From JBFLVN01 sp040758475 (GTDB taxonomy: Bacteria > JAGRBM01), in assembly GCA_040758475.1 (NCBI GenBank), contig JBFLVN010000266.1, forward strand, positions 1 through 5,011: a stretch of 5,011 bases of DNA. The letters are read 5' to 3'. The notes beneath the pieces were generated by a model, which had not been told where the DNA came from, did no database searches, and saw only the letters and a program-made list of their open reading frames with translations. The stretch's first letter is position 1, and each line of letters opens with the position of its first letter. A program made the position numbers and the translations under genes. Shown here in pieces: positions 1-5,011 of this stretch.

Positions 1-1
1 G

Positions 2-544
2 AACGGCACGATCGTGGGGGGGACGCGGGTAGACCGCTGCCAGCTCCACGGCTCCGATGAAATCCGGATCGGTTCCACCCGGATCATCTTTTTTCCCGGC
101 CGCCCGGCCCTCCTCTCGCCGCGTCCGGCCCTCGACGGCGCGGCCCTGGGAAAACTCTACGAAGACGAGGGCGAGGAGACGGGCGATCTGACGCGCACCG
201 ACGGGACGGGAAACGCCCTTTTGCCGGGCCGCCTTCCCTCGCGCCTCAAGGCGACGATCGAAGTGGTGGAGGGGCCCGATGCGGGGCTTCGCCTTGAAGT
301 CCCCAAGGGGGCCCTCGTCATCGGCCGGGAGCACGCGGACCTGCGCCTCCGGGACCCGAACGTCTCCCGCAAGCACGCGCTCCTCGAAATCCTGGCGAGC
401 GACCAGATCTATCTCAAAGACCTGGCGAGCAAGAACGGAACCATCGTCAACGGCATCCTGGTGAAAGTCGCGCGCCTGCGGTCGGGCGATTCGATCGAGC
501 TGGGCGACACGAGGCTTCTTTTCCAGGCCGAAGTTTTCGTTTGA
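2..544 (+). CDS. Tandem FHA-domain protein, 5' end missing (partial)
   Basis: The reading frame is open from the left edge, so the true start lies outside the window. The first visible residues, NGTIVGG, then a GSDEIRIGSTRIIFF stretch, are the last strands of one forkhead-associated (FHA) domain. A linker of about 50 residues, rich in Pro, Gly and acidic residues, follows. A complete second FHA domain lies at about 250-530. It shows the family signatures in order: an IGRE loop, the SRKH motif, a SKNGTIVNG turn, and a GDSIELGDTRLLF terminal strand. FHA domains bind phosphothreonine peptides, so the protein is probably an adaptor in Ser/Thr kinase or secretion-linked signalling; that role is inferred from the family. 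No kinase or transmembrane segment is visible in the part present. A GTG at 14 falls inside the first FHA domain and is not a credible start. The next gene follows closely on the same strand. Confidence 0.9.
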   Translation, partial: NGTIVGGTRVDRCQLHGSDEIRIGSTRIIFFPGRPALLSPRPALDGAALGKLYEDEGEETGDLTRTDGTGNALLPGRLPSRLKATIEVVEGPDAGLRLEVPKGALVIGREHADLRLRDPNVSRKHALLEILASDQIYLKDLASKNGTIVNGILVKVARLRSGDSIELGDTRLLFQAEVFV

Positions 545-564
545 GGGAAAGGCAGGGACGGACC

Positions 565-1056
565 ATGCAAGCCAAATTTTACGTGCGCGGCGAGGACCGC
601 CGGAAGAAGAACCTGCCGGTGGAGGGCGACCGGCGCAAATCCGCGAGACGGGAGACGGATTCTTCCCTCGAATCGGCGGCGTTTGGGAAACTCACGAAGT
701 TCCTTGGAGCTTTGGACGACTTGATCGAACGGGCGGAAAAAGCGCTCGGCCAGGTCGAAGAGACTCACGATCCCGAAGAAGTCACGCAGATTCCGACGAG
801 GAACCCGACGCTCGCGGGTGTCGTGCGGGCGCTCTCGAAAGCCCAGGCCGAACTGCTCGAACTGGCCCGGGCCGCCCGCGATACGGCCCGCCTCTCCCCT
901 CCCGTGCGGGAGCGGGTGGCGGCCCTCGCCACGCGGATCGAGGAGGTCGAAGGGCGGCTTACCCGCCACATGGCGGCGCGCCTTAAGATCGACCCGCCCA
1001 AAACCCCGCCCAGGGCCAAACGGCTCGTCGAGCGCATCGCCCGGCTGGTGGGGTAG
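565..1056 (+). CDS. Helical protein of unknown function, downstream partner of the FHA gene
   Basis: I do not recognise this 163-residue protein. The N terminus carries two DRRK repeats (residues 11-14 and 22-25) in a very basic stretch up to about residue 29. Most of the rest looks helical and rich in Ala, Leu, Glu and Arg: about 34-68, 84-108, 113-141 and 150-163, with a break at the Pro/Thr-rich segment near 77-82. There is no signal peptide, membrane segment or cysteine. I chose ATG 565, preceded by purine-rich GAGGGAAAGG about 12 bases away. An in-frame TTG at 541 would overlap the FHA stop by four bases and add eight residues, and cannot be excluded. The close same-strand spacing suggests co-transcription with the FHA gene and a shared process, possibly as an interaction partner, but no function can be assigned. 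Confidence 0.75.
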   Translation: MQAKFYVRGEDRRKKNLPVEGDRRKSARRETDSSLESAAFGKLTKFLGALDDLIERAEKALGQVEETHDPEEVTQIPTRNPTLAGVVRALSKAQAELLELARAARDTARLSPPVRERVAALATRIEEVEGRLTRHMAARLKIDPPKTPPRAKRLVERIARLVG

Positions 1057-1080
1057 CCTGGGTTTAACGGCGCTTACTTT

Positions 1081-1110
1081 CGCCCTGCCCGGCGGGCGGG
1101 GTTTGTTCTA
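1081..1110 (+). terminator. Candidate intrinsic terminator of the FHA operon
   Basis: The arms CCCTGCCC (1083-1090) and GGGCGGGG (1094-1101) pair over eight base pairs with one G-T wobble around a three-base loop, GGC. They are followed at once by TTTGTTCT. The hairpin lies 25 bases after the stop of the upstream gene and just before the coq4 start, so it would separate the two units. The T tract is interrupted by a G and the loop is short, so strength is uncertain. Confidence 0.45.
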
Positions 1111-1121
1111 AACTTCTTTTC

Positions 1122-1859
1122 ATGCGCCGCCGCCATCCCGATAATCCAGTGCAGCTTCGCCGCGGCCTCAAGGCCCTTGGGGGACTCCTGCGCGATCCAG
1201 ACGACACGGCCAAGTTCGCGACGATCGTCGAATCTTTCCAGGGCAATTCGGTTTACCGCCTTTGGGACCGCATGAGCGCTTCTCCGGAAGGCCGGCGCCT
1301 TCTCCAGGAAAAGCCGGATCTCCTCGCGGTTCTCTCGGATCACGAGCGCTTGAGAAAACTTCCCGAAGGAACGCTTGGGCGGGTTTATCTCGCCTACTGC
1401 GAACGCGAGGGGATCACGGGGCAGGGGCTCGCGAAAGTGATCGAAGAGGGATATTCCAAGACCCGCCGGGAGCAACTGACGGACGAGCAGATTTTCCTTG
1501 GCAACTGGATGCGCGATTCCCACGACCTCTACCATCTCGTCACCGGCTACCAGACGGATTTGATCGGGGAACTCTGCGTGCTGGCCTTCACGGCGGCGCA
1601 GACGAGAAATCGGGGCGTGCTCATTCCCGTGAGCGTCGCTTTTTCCCTGGGGCTCTATTTTCGGACGCCGGGCCCCAAGCTGGCTGTCCAGGCGGTCGGG
1701 CGTAGCCTTCGGGCGGCTTTCTTCCCCGAGCAGGATTGGATCGCGCTCCTCGAAAAGCCGCTCGGCGAAGTACGCCGCCTTCTGAAAGTTGGGGATCCCC
1801 CGGTCTACGAGCCTTTCTATACGCCCGGCCGGGGTCCCAAGGCCGTAGCAATGGCCTAG
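1122..1859 (+). CDS. coq4: Coq4-family protein (ubiquinone biosynthesis protein homologue)
   Basis: This 245-residue protein matches the COQ4 family along its length. It has LLRDPDDTAK near residues 22-31 and LPEGTLGRVYLAY at about 80-92. The metal motif HDLYH runs at 134-138 with E150 eleven residues after the second His, giving HDxxHx11E, followed by the helix with FTAAQTRNRG (156-165). In eukaryotes COQ4 binds a divalent metal and is required for coenzyme Q synthesis, recently assigned to oxidative decarboxylation at ring carbon C1. Bacterial homologues exist, but their role is less certain and no other quinone gene is in view. Every motif residue I would look for is present. ATG 1122 is the first plausible start; no Shine-Dalgarno precedes it (the upstream bases are C/T-rich), so it may be leaderless or weakly translated. 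It is convergent with tetR, 26 bases between stops. Confidence 0.88.
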   Translation: MRRRHPDNPVQLRRGLKALGGLLRDPDDTAKFATIVESFQGNSVYRLWDRMSASPEGRRLLQEKPDLLAVLSDHERLRKLPEGTLGRVYLAYCEREGITGQGLAKVIEEGYSKTRREQLTDEQIFLGNWMRDSHDLYHLVTGYQTDLIGELCVLAFTAAQTRNRGVLIPVSVAFSLGLYFRTPGPKLAVQAVGRSLRAAFFPEQDWIALLEKPLGEVRRLLKVGDPPVYEPFYTPGRGPKAVAMA

Positions 1860-1885
1860 GGTTTTTAGCGTTCGCTTTCTCCTGT

Positions 1886-2524
1886 TTAATTTACAGCCGC
1901 GCGGCCGGTGGCCAGGGGCAGGATGCAACCCTTGGCGTATTCGCGCACGCTTTTCTCGTCGTCCAGCTTGATGCAGCTATCGCGCGTGAGCAGGAAGGAC
2001 AGCCCTAGCCGCATGACGCTCTCGGCGGCCGCGTCGGCGCCGTTTCGGCCCTTGTGGGCGGCGCGAATGTGGTGCGCGAGGTAGGCCCGCGTCACGTCCA
2101 GGGCGGGTTTGGCTCCGGCAGTAAGGTAATGGACGACGATGTCCGGGTCGCTCGACAAAAGCCGCGTGATGAGGGCGTTCGCCCGGGCGAGCCGTACTGC
2201 CGCCGTAAATCCTTCAACCAGGCGTTCTTCAAAATTCGCCCCTCGCGGGATGGCAGCTTCCACTTCCGCGATGAAACTCCGCACCTCGCGCAGGAAGACC
2301 GCCTGGACGAGGGCGTCCTTCGTGGGGAAGCGCCGGTAGATCGTCACGCGGGCGACCCCCGCCTTGCGCGCCACGTCTTCCATGGCCGTGCGCCGGAGGC
2401 CGAACTCCAGGAACTCTTTTGCCGCGGCTTCGAGGATTTCTTCCGCCGTTCCGTCGATTTTCACGGGTCGGGCGAGCCCCAGGCTTTCGAGCTTGGGCGC
2501 CGCATTCGGAGCGCTTCGGGCCAT
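1886..2524 (-). CDS. TetR/AcrR-family transcriptional regulator
   Basis: This 212-residue DNA-binding repressor has the usual TetR length and plan. The N-terminal domain covers residues 25-72: a first helix with AEEILEAAAKEFLEFG, then the helix-turn-helix TAMEDVARKAGV (46-57) and recognition helix VTIYRRF (60-66), followed by the conserved PTKDALVQAVF. Residues 80-212 form the variable, mainly helical ligand-binding and dimerisation domain, whose ligand cannot be read from sequence. The start is ATG 2524, because AAGGAG lies six bases upstream; a TTG at 2551 would add nine residues but has no such support. It is divergent from the MpaB-family oxygenase gene across 125 bases that contain candidate operators, so it probably represses itself and that gene. 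A role in controlling coq4 is possible but unsupported, as coq4 is convergent and has its own upstream region. Confidence 0.93.
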   Translation of the reverse strand: MARSAPNAAPKLESLGLARPVKIDGTAEEILEAAAKEFLEFGLRRTAMEDVARKAGVARVTIYRRFPTKDALVQAVFLREVRSFIAEVEAAIPRGANFEERLVEGFTAAVRLARANALITRLLSSDPDIVVHYLTAGAKPALDVTRAYLAHHIRAAHKGRNGADAAAESVMRLGLSFLLTRDSCIKLDDEKSVREYAKGCILPLATGRAAVN

Positions 2525-2530
2525 GGCGAT

Positions 2531-2536
2531 CTCCTT
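2531..2536 (-). promoter_or_regulatory. Ribosome binding site of tetR
   Basis: On the minus strand AAGGAG lies six bases before ATG 2524. This near-perfect Shine-Dalgarno decides between the ATG and the upstream in-frame TTG at 2551. Confidence 0.8.
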
Positions 2537-2547
2537 CGGGAAAGGAA

Positions 2548-2566
2548 ACAAGATTACTTATTTTGT
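2548..2566. promoter_or_regulatory. Candidate TetR operator, imperfect 19-bp palindrome
   Basis: ACAAGATTA, a central C, then TTATTTTGT form an inverted repeat in which seven of nine base pairs match. It lies in the AT-rich middle of the divergent tetR/mpaB region and overlaps the predicted tetR -10 box. Its length and symmetry suit a TetR dimer. Assignment rests on position and symmetry only. Confidence 0.4.
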
Positions 2567-2589
2567 ATCATTGACTCTATTCCCGTCAA
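2562..2589 (-). promoter_or_regulatory. Candidate sigma-70 promoter of tetR
   Basis: On the minus strand a -35 box TTGACG (2589-2584) is followed after 16 bases by TACAAA (2567-2562) as -10 box. Transcription would begin near 2555, giving a leader of about 30 bases that includes the ribosome binding site. Both boxes overlap inverted repeats, as expected for an autoregulated TetR gene. No equally good promoter was found for the divergent plus-strand gene; TATCAT (2566-2571) is a possible -10 box but lacks a convincing -35. Confidence 0.45.
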
Positions 2590-2590
2590 T
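2570..2590. promoter_or_regulatory. Candidate second operator: ATTGAC-N9-GTCAAT inverted repeat
   Basis: The two six-base arms (2570-2575 and 2585-2590) are perfectly complementary around a nine-base spacer. The right arm contains the predicted tetR -35 box. A further copy of the half-site TCAATC occurs at 2607-2612, repeating 2586-2591. It could be a second TetR site or the site of another regulator; chance is also possible, since both arms resemble -35 boxes. Confidence 0.35.
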
Positions 2591-2649
2591 CCCCCAGACT
2601 TTCCCCTCAATCAACAAGGGTGGGACGCGGCAGCGGATGAGGATGCGCC

Positions 2650-3612
2650 ATGGCACACGTTTCCCGGGAACAACTCGAAGCCCATCTCTCGAAAATCACG
2701 GCCCGGAACCGGGACCCCTTGGTCGGTGTCTACGGGCCCGATTCCCTCACGTGGAAGACCACGAAAGAGGCGCTTCTCTTCCTTGGCGGCGGGCGGGCCA
2801 TTCTCCTCCAGATGGCCCATCCCTTTGTGGCCTATGCCGTGGACCAACACTCGACCACCCGGAACGATCCGCAGGGGCGTTTCCGGCGTACCTTCGAGGG
2901 AATCCATTCGATCTTGTTCGGAGACCTGGAGACGGCGCTCCGATCCGCCCGGCGAATCCACGCCCTTCACGAGACGATCAAAGGGAAGATTCCCGAGCGG
3001 ATCGGCCCTTTTGACGAAACCACTTCCTACGACGCCAACCAGGAAGACGCCCTGCTGTGGGTCTTCGCCACACTGGCTGATACGACGGTGCGGATTTACG
3101 AGACGGTCCTCCATCCTCTTTCGCTGGAAGAGAAGAACCGGTTTTGGGAGGAAGCGAAGCTTTTTGGCTATCTCTTCGGCATTCCGGATTCGGTGATGCC
3201 TCCGGATTGGCCTTCCTTCGAAGAGTACAACCGCAAGATGTGGGATTCGGCCGTGCTCACTCCGAGCCGTCCCGCCAAGGAGATCGCCGGGCTCCTCTTC
3301 CAGGGGCGGAATTTTCTGGTCGATCCCGTCTTGAAGTGGTACCGGCTGATGACGGCGGGATTTCTTCCTGAGCGAATCCGGGAGGGATACGGCCTTTCCT
3401 TCGGCCGCGGGCAGCGGGTGGTTTTCAACGCATCCTTGGGTGCGCTGCGGCTCGTTTGGCCAAGGCTCCCGGCGCGCCTGCGGTATCTCCCGGCGTACGT
3501 CGAAGCCCGGCGGCGCCTCAAGGGCCTTCCGCCGCACGATGGTTTTGGGCGTCTTGCGGAAAAAAGCGTGATCGCGGTTCTGGCCAAACGGCCCGAAGCC
3601 AAGGGCGGGTGA
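2650..3612 (+). CDS. MpaB/rubber-oxygenase-family (DUF2236) haem protein
   Basis: This 320-residue protein fits the DUF2236 family, which includes latex-clearing protein Lcp and fungal MpaB, haem b oxygenases that cleave or oxidise hydrophobic substrates. Landmarks in order are GGGRAILLQMAHP (46-58), RFRRTFEGI (77-85), RIHALHETIKG (102-112), YDANQEDALLWVFATLADT (127-145) and a PSFEEY segment (188-193). From memory of Lcp, R77, R80 and T81 sit where its active-site Arg, Lys and Thr lie, and H107 is the best candidate for the proximal haem ligand. No signal peptide is seen, so a cytoplasmic or membrane-associated location is likely. The substrate is unknown. ATG 2650 has GAGGA six bases upstream. 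It is divergent from the TetR gene, which probably controls it, and its stop abuts that of the next, convergent gene. Confidence 0.88.
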   Translation: MAHVSREQLEAHLSKITARNRDPLVGVYGPDSLTWKTTKEALLFLGGGRAILLQMAHPFVAYAVDQHSTTRNDPQGRFRRTFEGIHSILFGDLETALRSARRIHALHETIKGKIPERIGPFDETTSYDANQEDALLWVFATLADTTVRIYETVLHPLSLEEKNRFWEEAKLFGYLFGIPDSVMPPDWPSFEEYNRKMWDSAVLTPSRPAKEIAGLLFQGRNFLVDPVLKWYRLMTAGFLPERIREGYGLSFGRGQRVVFNASLGALRLVWPRLPARLRYLPAYVEARRRLKGLPPHDGFGRLAEKSVIAVLAKRPEAKGG

Positions 3613-3882
3613 TTACTTTTCTTCCCCGCTCCCTTCGGCGCGGGCTTCTTCCTCGGCTTGCTGGCGCTGCTTGTGAAAGGCCCAGATGGGGCATTCCTGG
3701 CAAGTGAAGTTGGGCCACTTCTTGCGGACGGCGATGTCCAGGCACTCGTCGTAATTCGTACAATCGAAAAAACGGTGGGCCGACACGTCCTCCACGGCGA
3801 ACTGGAGGTTCGTGGGAACGGGCTTTAACGCGAGCACGCCGAAAACGCGGCCCGCCCCGGTGCCGTTGGGTTTGCCTTTCAT
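3613..3882 (-). CDS. Small four-cysteine protein, probable metal-binding, function unknown
   Basis: This 89-residue protein has four cysteines (41, 47, 61, 64) spaced C-x5-C-x13-C-x2-C, within DCTNYDECLDIAV and the following WPNFTCQECPIW. The surrounding aromatic residues and the CxxC pair suggest a small zinc-binding or Fe-S-binding fold. I have a recollection of similar short motifs in deltaproteobacterial proteins, but cannot name a family. The first 30 residues are basic to neutral and mostly uncharged; the C terminus (71-89) is a charged tail rich in Glu, Gln, Arg and Ala. There is no membrane segment. ATG 3882 is preceded by only a weak AGGGAA about ten bases away. Its stop directly abuts the oxygenase stop on the other strand. 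It has its own likely promoter at 4013-4042 and a long structured leader, so it is probably independent of the LEA_2 gene upstream. Confidence 0.75.
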   Translation of the reverse strand: MKGKPNGTGAGRVFGVLALKPVPTNLQFAVEDVSAHRFFDCTNYDECLDIAVRKKWPNFTCQECPIWAFHKQRQQAEEEARAEGSGEEK

Positions 3883-3974
3883 TGACGCCGTTCCCTGGAG
3901 CGCCGGGCGGCCACCCGCCGGCTCGCGCTCTTCCCCCCCAAATCCCCGGAAGGCAGGACCCTGGCGCGGAACAT
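3879..3974 (-). other. Possible leader ORF overlapping the start of the four-cysteine gene
   Basis: A 31-codon frame starts at ATG 3974, at the edge of the stem-loop arm, and ends in a TGA that shares four bases (ATGA) with the start codon of the four-cysteine gene. The predicted peptide is strongly basic, with nine arginines. An ATGA overlap is a typical arrangement for translational coupling and could compensate for the weak ribosome binding site of the downstream gene. In GC-rich DNA an open frame this short arises easily by chance, and its own ribosome binding site (GGGGAA) is weak. Confidence 0.2.
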
Positions 3975-3999
3975 CGTTTCCCCGGAAAAAGTTCCGCGC
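3964..3999 (-). repeat. Perfect 9-bp inverted repeat (stem-loop) in the leader of the four-cysteine gene
   Basis: GCGCGGAAC (3964-3972) and GTTCCGCGC (3991-3999) are exact reverse complements around 18 bases. The loop contains a smaller hairpin, TTTC-CCCG-GAAA (3977-3988). On the minus strand the stem would begin about seven bases after the predicted transcription start. The T-rich run lies before the stem on that strand, so it is not a normal terminator for the LEA_2 gene. It may be an mRNA-stabilising or regulatory 5' stem-loop, or a protein-binding palindrome. Confidence 0.5.
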
Positions 4000-4012
4000 G
4001 GATGAATAAAAA

Positions 4013-4042
4013 ATTCTAGGGGGTGCCGTCCGGCGAAGTCAA
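4013..4042 (-). promoter_or_regulatory. Candidate sigma-70 promoter of the four-cysteine gene
   Basis: On the minus strand TTGACT (4042-4037) and TAGAAT (4018-4013) each match the -35 and -10 consensus at five of six positions, with an 18-base spacer. The -35 box begins only about five bases after the stop of the LEA_2 gene. Transcription would start near 4006, giving a leader of about 120 bases with a stem-loop. No good terminator for the LEA_2 gene is visible before it, so read-through could also contribute. Confidence 0.5.
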
Positions 4043-4047
4043 AAGGA

Positions 4048-4980
4048 CTAGCGCTGCATTCCGGGCATGCCCATGTTCTGGAGGAACACGGGGGCCGGAC
4101 CTTCCTTGTCGAACGCGAAGGGAAGCTTGCCGTACTCCTTGGTTTCGACCATCAGCGAGCCCTTGACGTGCACGATGACTTCCCCCCGCTGGAGGATAGT
4201 CAGCATGCTGGCTGCCCCGCGAATGCTTTCCATCCGGAAGTTGAAGGGCACGATCGTCACGTCCTGTGGTTTGTAGGTGACGCGATTGGGACTATCGACC
4301 TTTCCGACGGGAATCCCGTTGATGATCACGTCGGAGATGAATTTCTCCTGGGAAATCTCAAAACCATTGGGATTGGTTACTTCAAGCTCCAGGACCATTT
4401 CGGGCTGGAAGAGGTCGAACCGCGTCACGCCGATGCGATGGATCATGATGTCGGGCATGGAAAACGCGGGAAGCTCTCCTTCCCGGACGAACTCGTAGCG
4501 GTGATGGATGGGGCTGTCGATCTGCACCCAGCCCGTGAGTTTGTAGGCGTATTCCCGGCGCAGGGGCGGCGCGTGCCGGCCCATCTGGAGGAATTCGGGA
4601 AGGTCTTTCTCGTATCCCGAGACGGAGACCGGCACGTGGGTTTCTTCCCATCCGGCGATGGTGGTAGGGCCGCCCGCGTGGCCACGGGCGACTTCCGAAC
4701 CGTTGAGGTCGAGCTGGAAGGCGTAGTCGGAGATTTCGATATTGAAGGGAAGCCGGTTCTGGACGGCGAGCTTGAGAACGAATTCGAAGTGCGTGTCCCG
4801 CGTCTGGACGATCTCGAAACCGGCGATGGAGAGCTTGGGAGTGAGGAGGAAAACGAGCAGGGCCAGCGCAATGAGACCGCCGCCCACGGCTAGAGCGACG
4901 GAGAGGGCGAGGCGCCGCTTCTTGGGTGAAGGACTGGCCGCCGGGGGCGGCGCTTCCGAAGAAGGCGCGGGCTCGCCCAC
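4048..4980 (-). CDS. Membrane-anchored protein with two LEA_2 (WHy, LEA14-like) domains
   Basis: The 310-residue protein starts with a Pro/Ala/Ser-rich segment (1-19), then KKRR (20-23), then one hydrophobic helix (24-46). The positive-inside rule places the rest outside the cytoplasmic membrane. The first LEA_2-like domain spans about 50-170, with LSIAGFEI, a VQNRLPF motif equivalent to the family's NPxxF, and LDLNGSEVARG. The second spans about 178-292, with VTNPNGFEIS (201-210) and INGIPVGK. LEA14/WHy domains are beta-sandwich folds linked to water stress in plants and present in bacteria and archaea, often as secreted or anchored proteins of unknown exact role. No lipobox cysteine is present. 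GTG 4980 is the start: a TAG lies two codons upstream in frame, and GGGAGGGG precedes the GTG by seven bases. The C terminus is short and Met/Gly-rich. Confidence 0.87.
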   Translation of the reverse strand: MGEPAPSSEAPPPAASPSPKKRRLALSVALAVGGGLIALALLVFLLTPKLSIAGFEIVQTRDTHFEFVLKLAVQNRLPFNIEISDYAFQLDLNGSEVARGHAGGPTTIAGWEETHVPVSVSGYEKDLPEFLQMGRHAPPLRREYAYKLTGWVQIDSPIHHRYEFVREGELPAFSMPDIMIHRIGVTRFDLFQPEMVLELEVTNPNGFEISQEKFISDVIINGIPVGKVDSPNRVTYKPQDVTIVPFNFRMESIRGAASMLTILQRGEVIVHVKGSLMVETKEYGKLPFAFDKEGPAPVFLQNMGMPGMQR

Positions 4981-4987
4981 GGCCTAT

Positions 4988-4995
4988 CCCCTCCC
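4988..4995 (-). promoter_or_regulatory. Ribosome binding site supporting the GTG start of the LEA_2 gene
   Basis: On the minus strand GGGAGGGG lies seven bases before GTG 4980. Together with the in-frame TAG two codons upstream of the GTG, it fixes the start. Confidence 0.7.
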
Positions 4996-5011
4996 GGCGG
5001 AAGCCGCCCGG

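Noticed and set aside
391..430. Exact 10-bp direct repeat CCTGGCGAGC at 391-400 and 421-430
   Set aside because: Both copies lie in the coding sequence of the second FHA domain (LAS-D and LAS-K) and are explained by codon use; there is no array or mobile element.
1860..1885. Short hairpin AGC-GTTC-GCT between the convergent coq4 and tetR stops
   Set aside because: The stem is only three base pairs and would not work as a terminator.
1074..1928. A 284-codon minus-strand open frame antisense to coq4
   Set aside because: It lies opposite the conserved Coq4 motifs and overlaps the tetR 3' end; its product has no recognisable features.
2054..3196. A 380-codon plus-strand open frame running antisense to tetR, across the control region and out of frame into the oxygenase gene
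   Set aside because: It crosses a promoter region and two well-supported family genes, and its translation is low-complexity Arg/Pro/Ser-rich with no recognisable domain. It is a shadow frame of GC-rich coding DNA.
2611..3537. A 308-codon minus-strand open frame antisense to the oxygenase
   Set aside because: The opposite strand encodes a full-length recognisable family with a good ribosome binding site; the antisense product shows no domain.
3625..3644. CCCGC/GCGGG hairpin just after the oxygenase stop, as a possible terminator
   Set aside because: The stem is five base pairs with a ten-base loop and a C/T-mixed tail, and it lies in the coding sequence of the four-cysteine gene. Too weak to call.
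4168..4893. A 241-codon plus-strand open frame opposite the LEA_2 gene
   Set aside because: The Asp/Gly/His/Glu-rich product is typical of the complement of a real gene, while the minus strand has LEA_2 motifs, a membrane anchor and a strong ribosome binding site.

Overview
The window is a stretch of GC-rich bacterial chromosome with six protein-coding genes, one of them cut by the left edge. The gene content is a Coq4-family protein, an MpaB/rubber-oxygenase-family haem protein, tandem FHA domains, a double LEA_2 (WHy) protein and a small four-cysteine protein. This suits an uncultured Gram-negative lineage of the former Deltaproteobacteria (Myxococcota/Desulfobacterota-like) or a similar high-GC group. 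That placement is inference from gene families; no marker gene is present.

Layout. (1) Positions 2-1056, plus strand: the 3' part of a gene for a tandem-FHA protein, followed within about 20 bp by a gene for an unrecognised helical protein. The two look like an operon ended by a GC hairpin with a T-rich tail near 1083-1107. (2) 1122-1859, plus strand: a Coq4-family protein with an intact HDxxHx11E metal motif, apparently without a Shine-Dalgarno. (3) 1886-2524, minus strand: a TetR-family repressor, convergent with coq4. (4) 2525-2649: a divergent control region, AT-rich in its middle. It holds a good minus-strand promoter for tetR overlapped by two inverted repeats. (5) 2650-3612, plus strand: an MpaB/Lcp (DUF2236) family oxygenase, divergent from tetR and its likely target. 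(6) 3613-3882, minus strand: an 89-aa four-cysteine protein whose stop directly abuts the oxygenase stop. (7) 3883-4047: the long leader of that small gene, with a near-consensus promoter, a perfect 9-bp stem-loop and a possible 31-codon upstream ORF. (8) 4048-4980, minus strand: a membrane-anchored protein with two LEA_2 domains, starting at GTG behind a strong ribosome binding site.

The clearest functional unit is the TetR/oxygenase pair. The FHA gene and its partner look like a phosphothreonine-recognition module plus a helical protein of unknown role. Coq4, the cysteine protein and the LEA_2 protein each appear to be separate transcription units. I saw no tRNA, rRNA, CRISPR array, transposase or attachment site. 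I did not find a clearly novel multi-gene system. The points most worth checking are the tetR/mpaB control region, the structured leader of the small cysteine gene, and the two proteins of unknown function.
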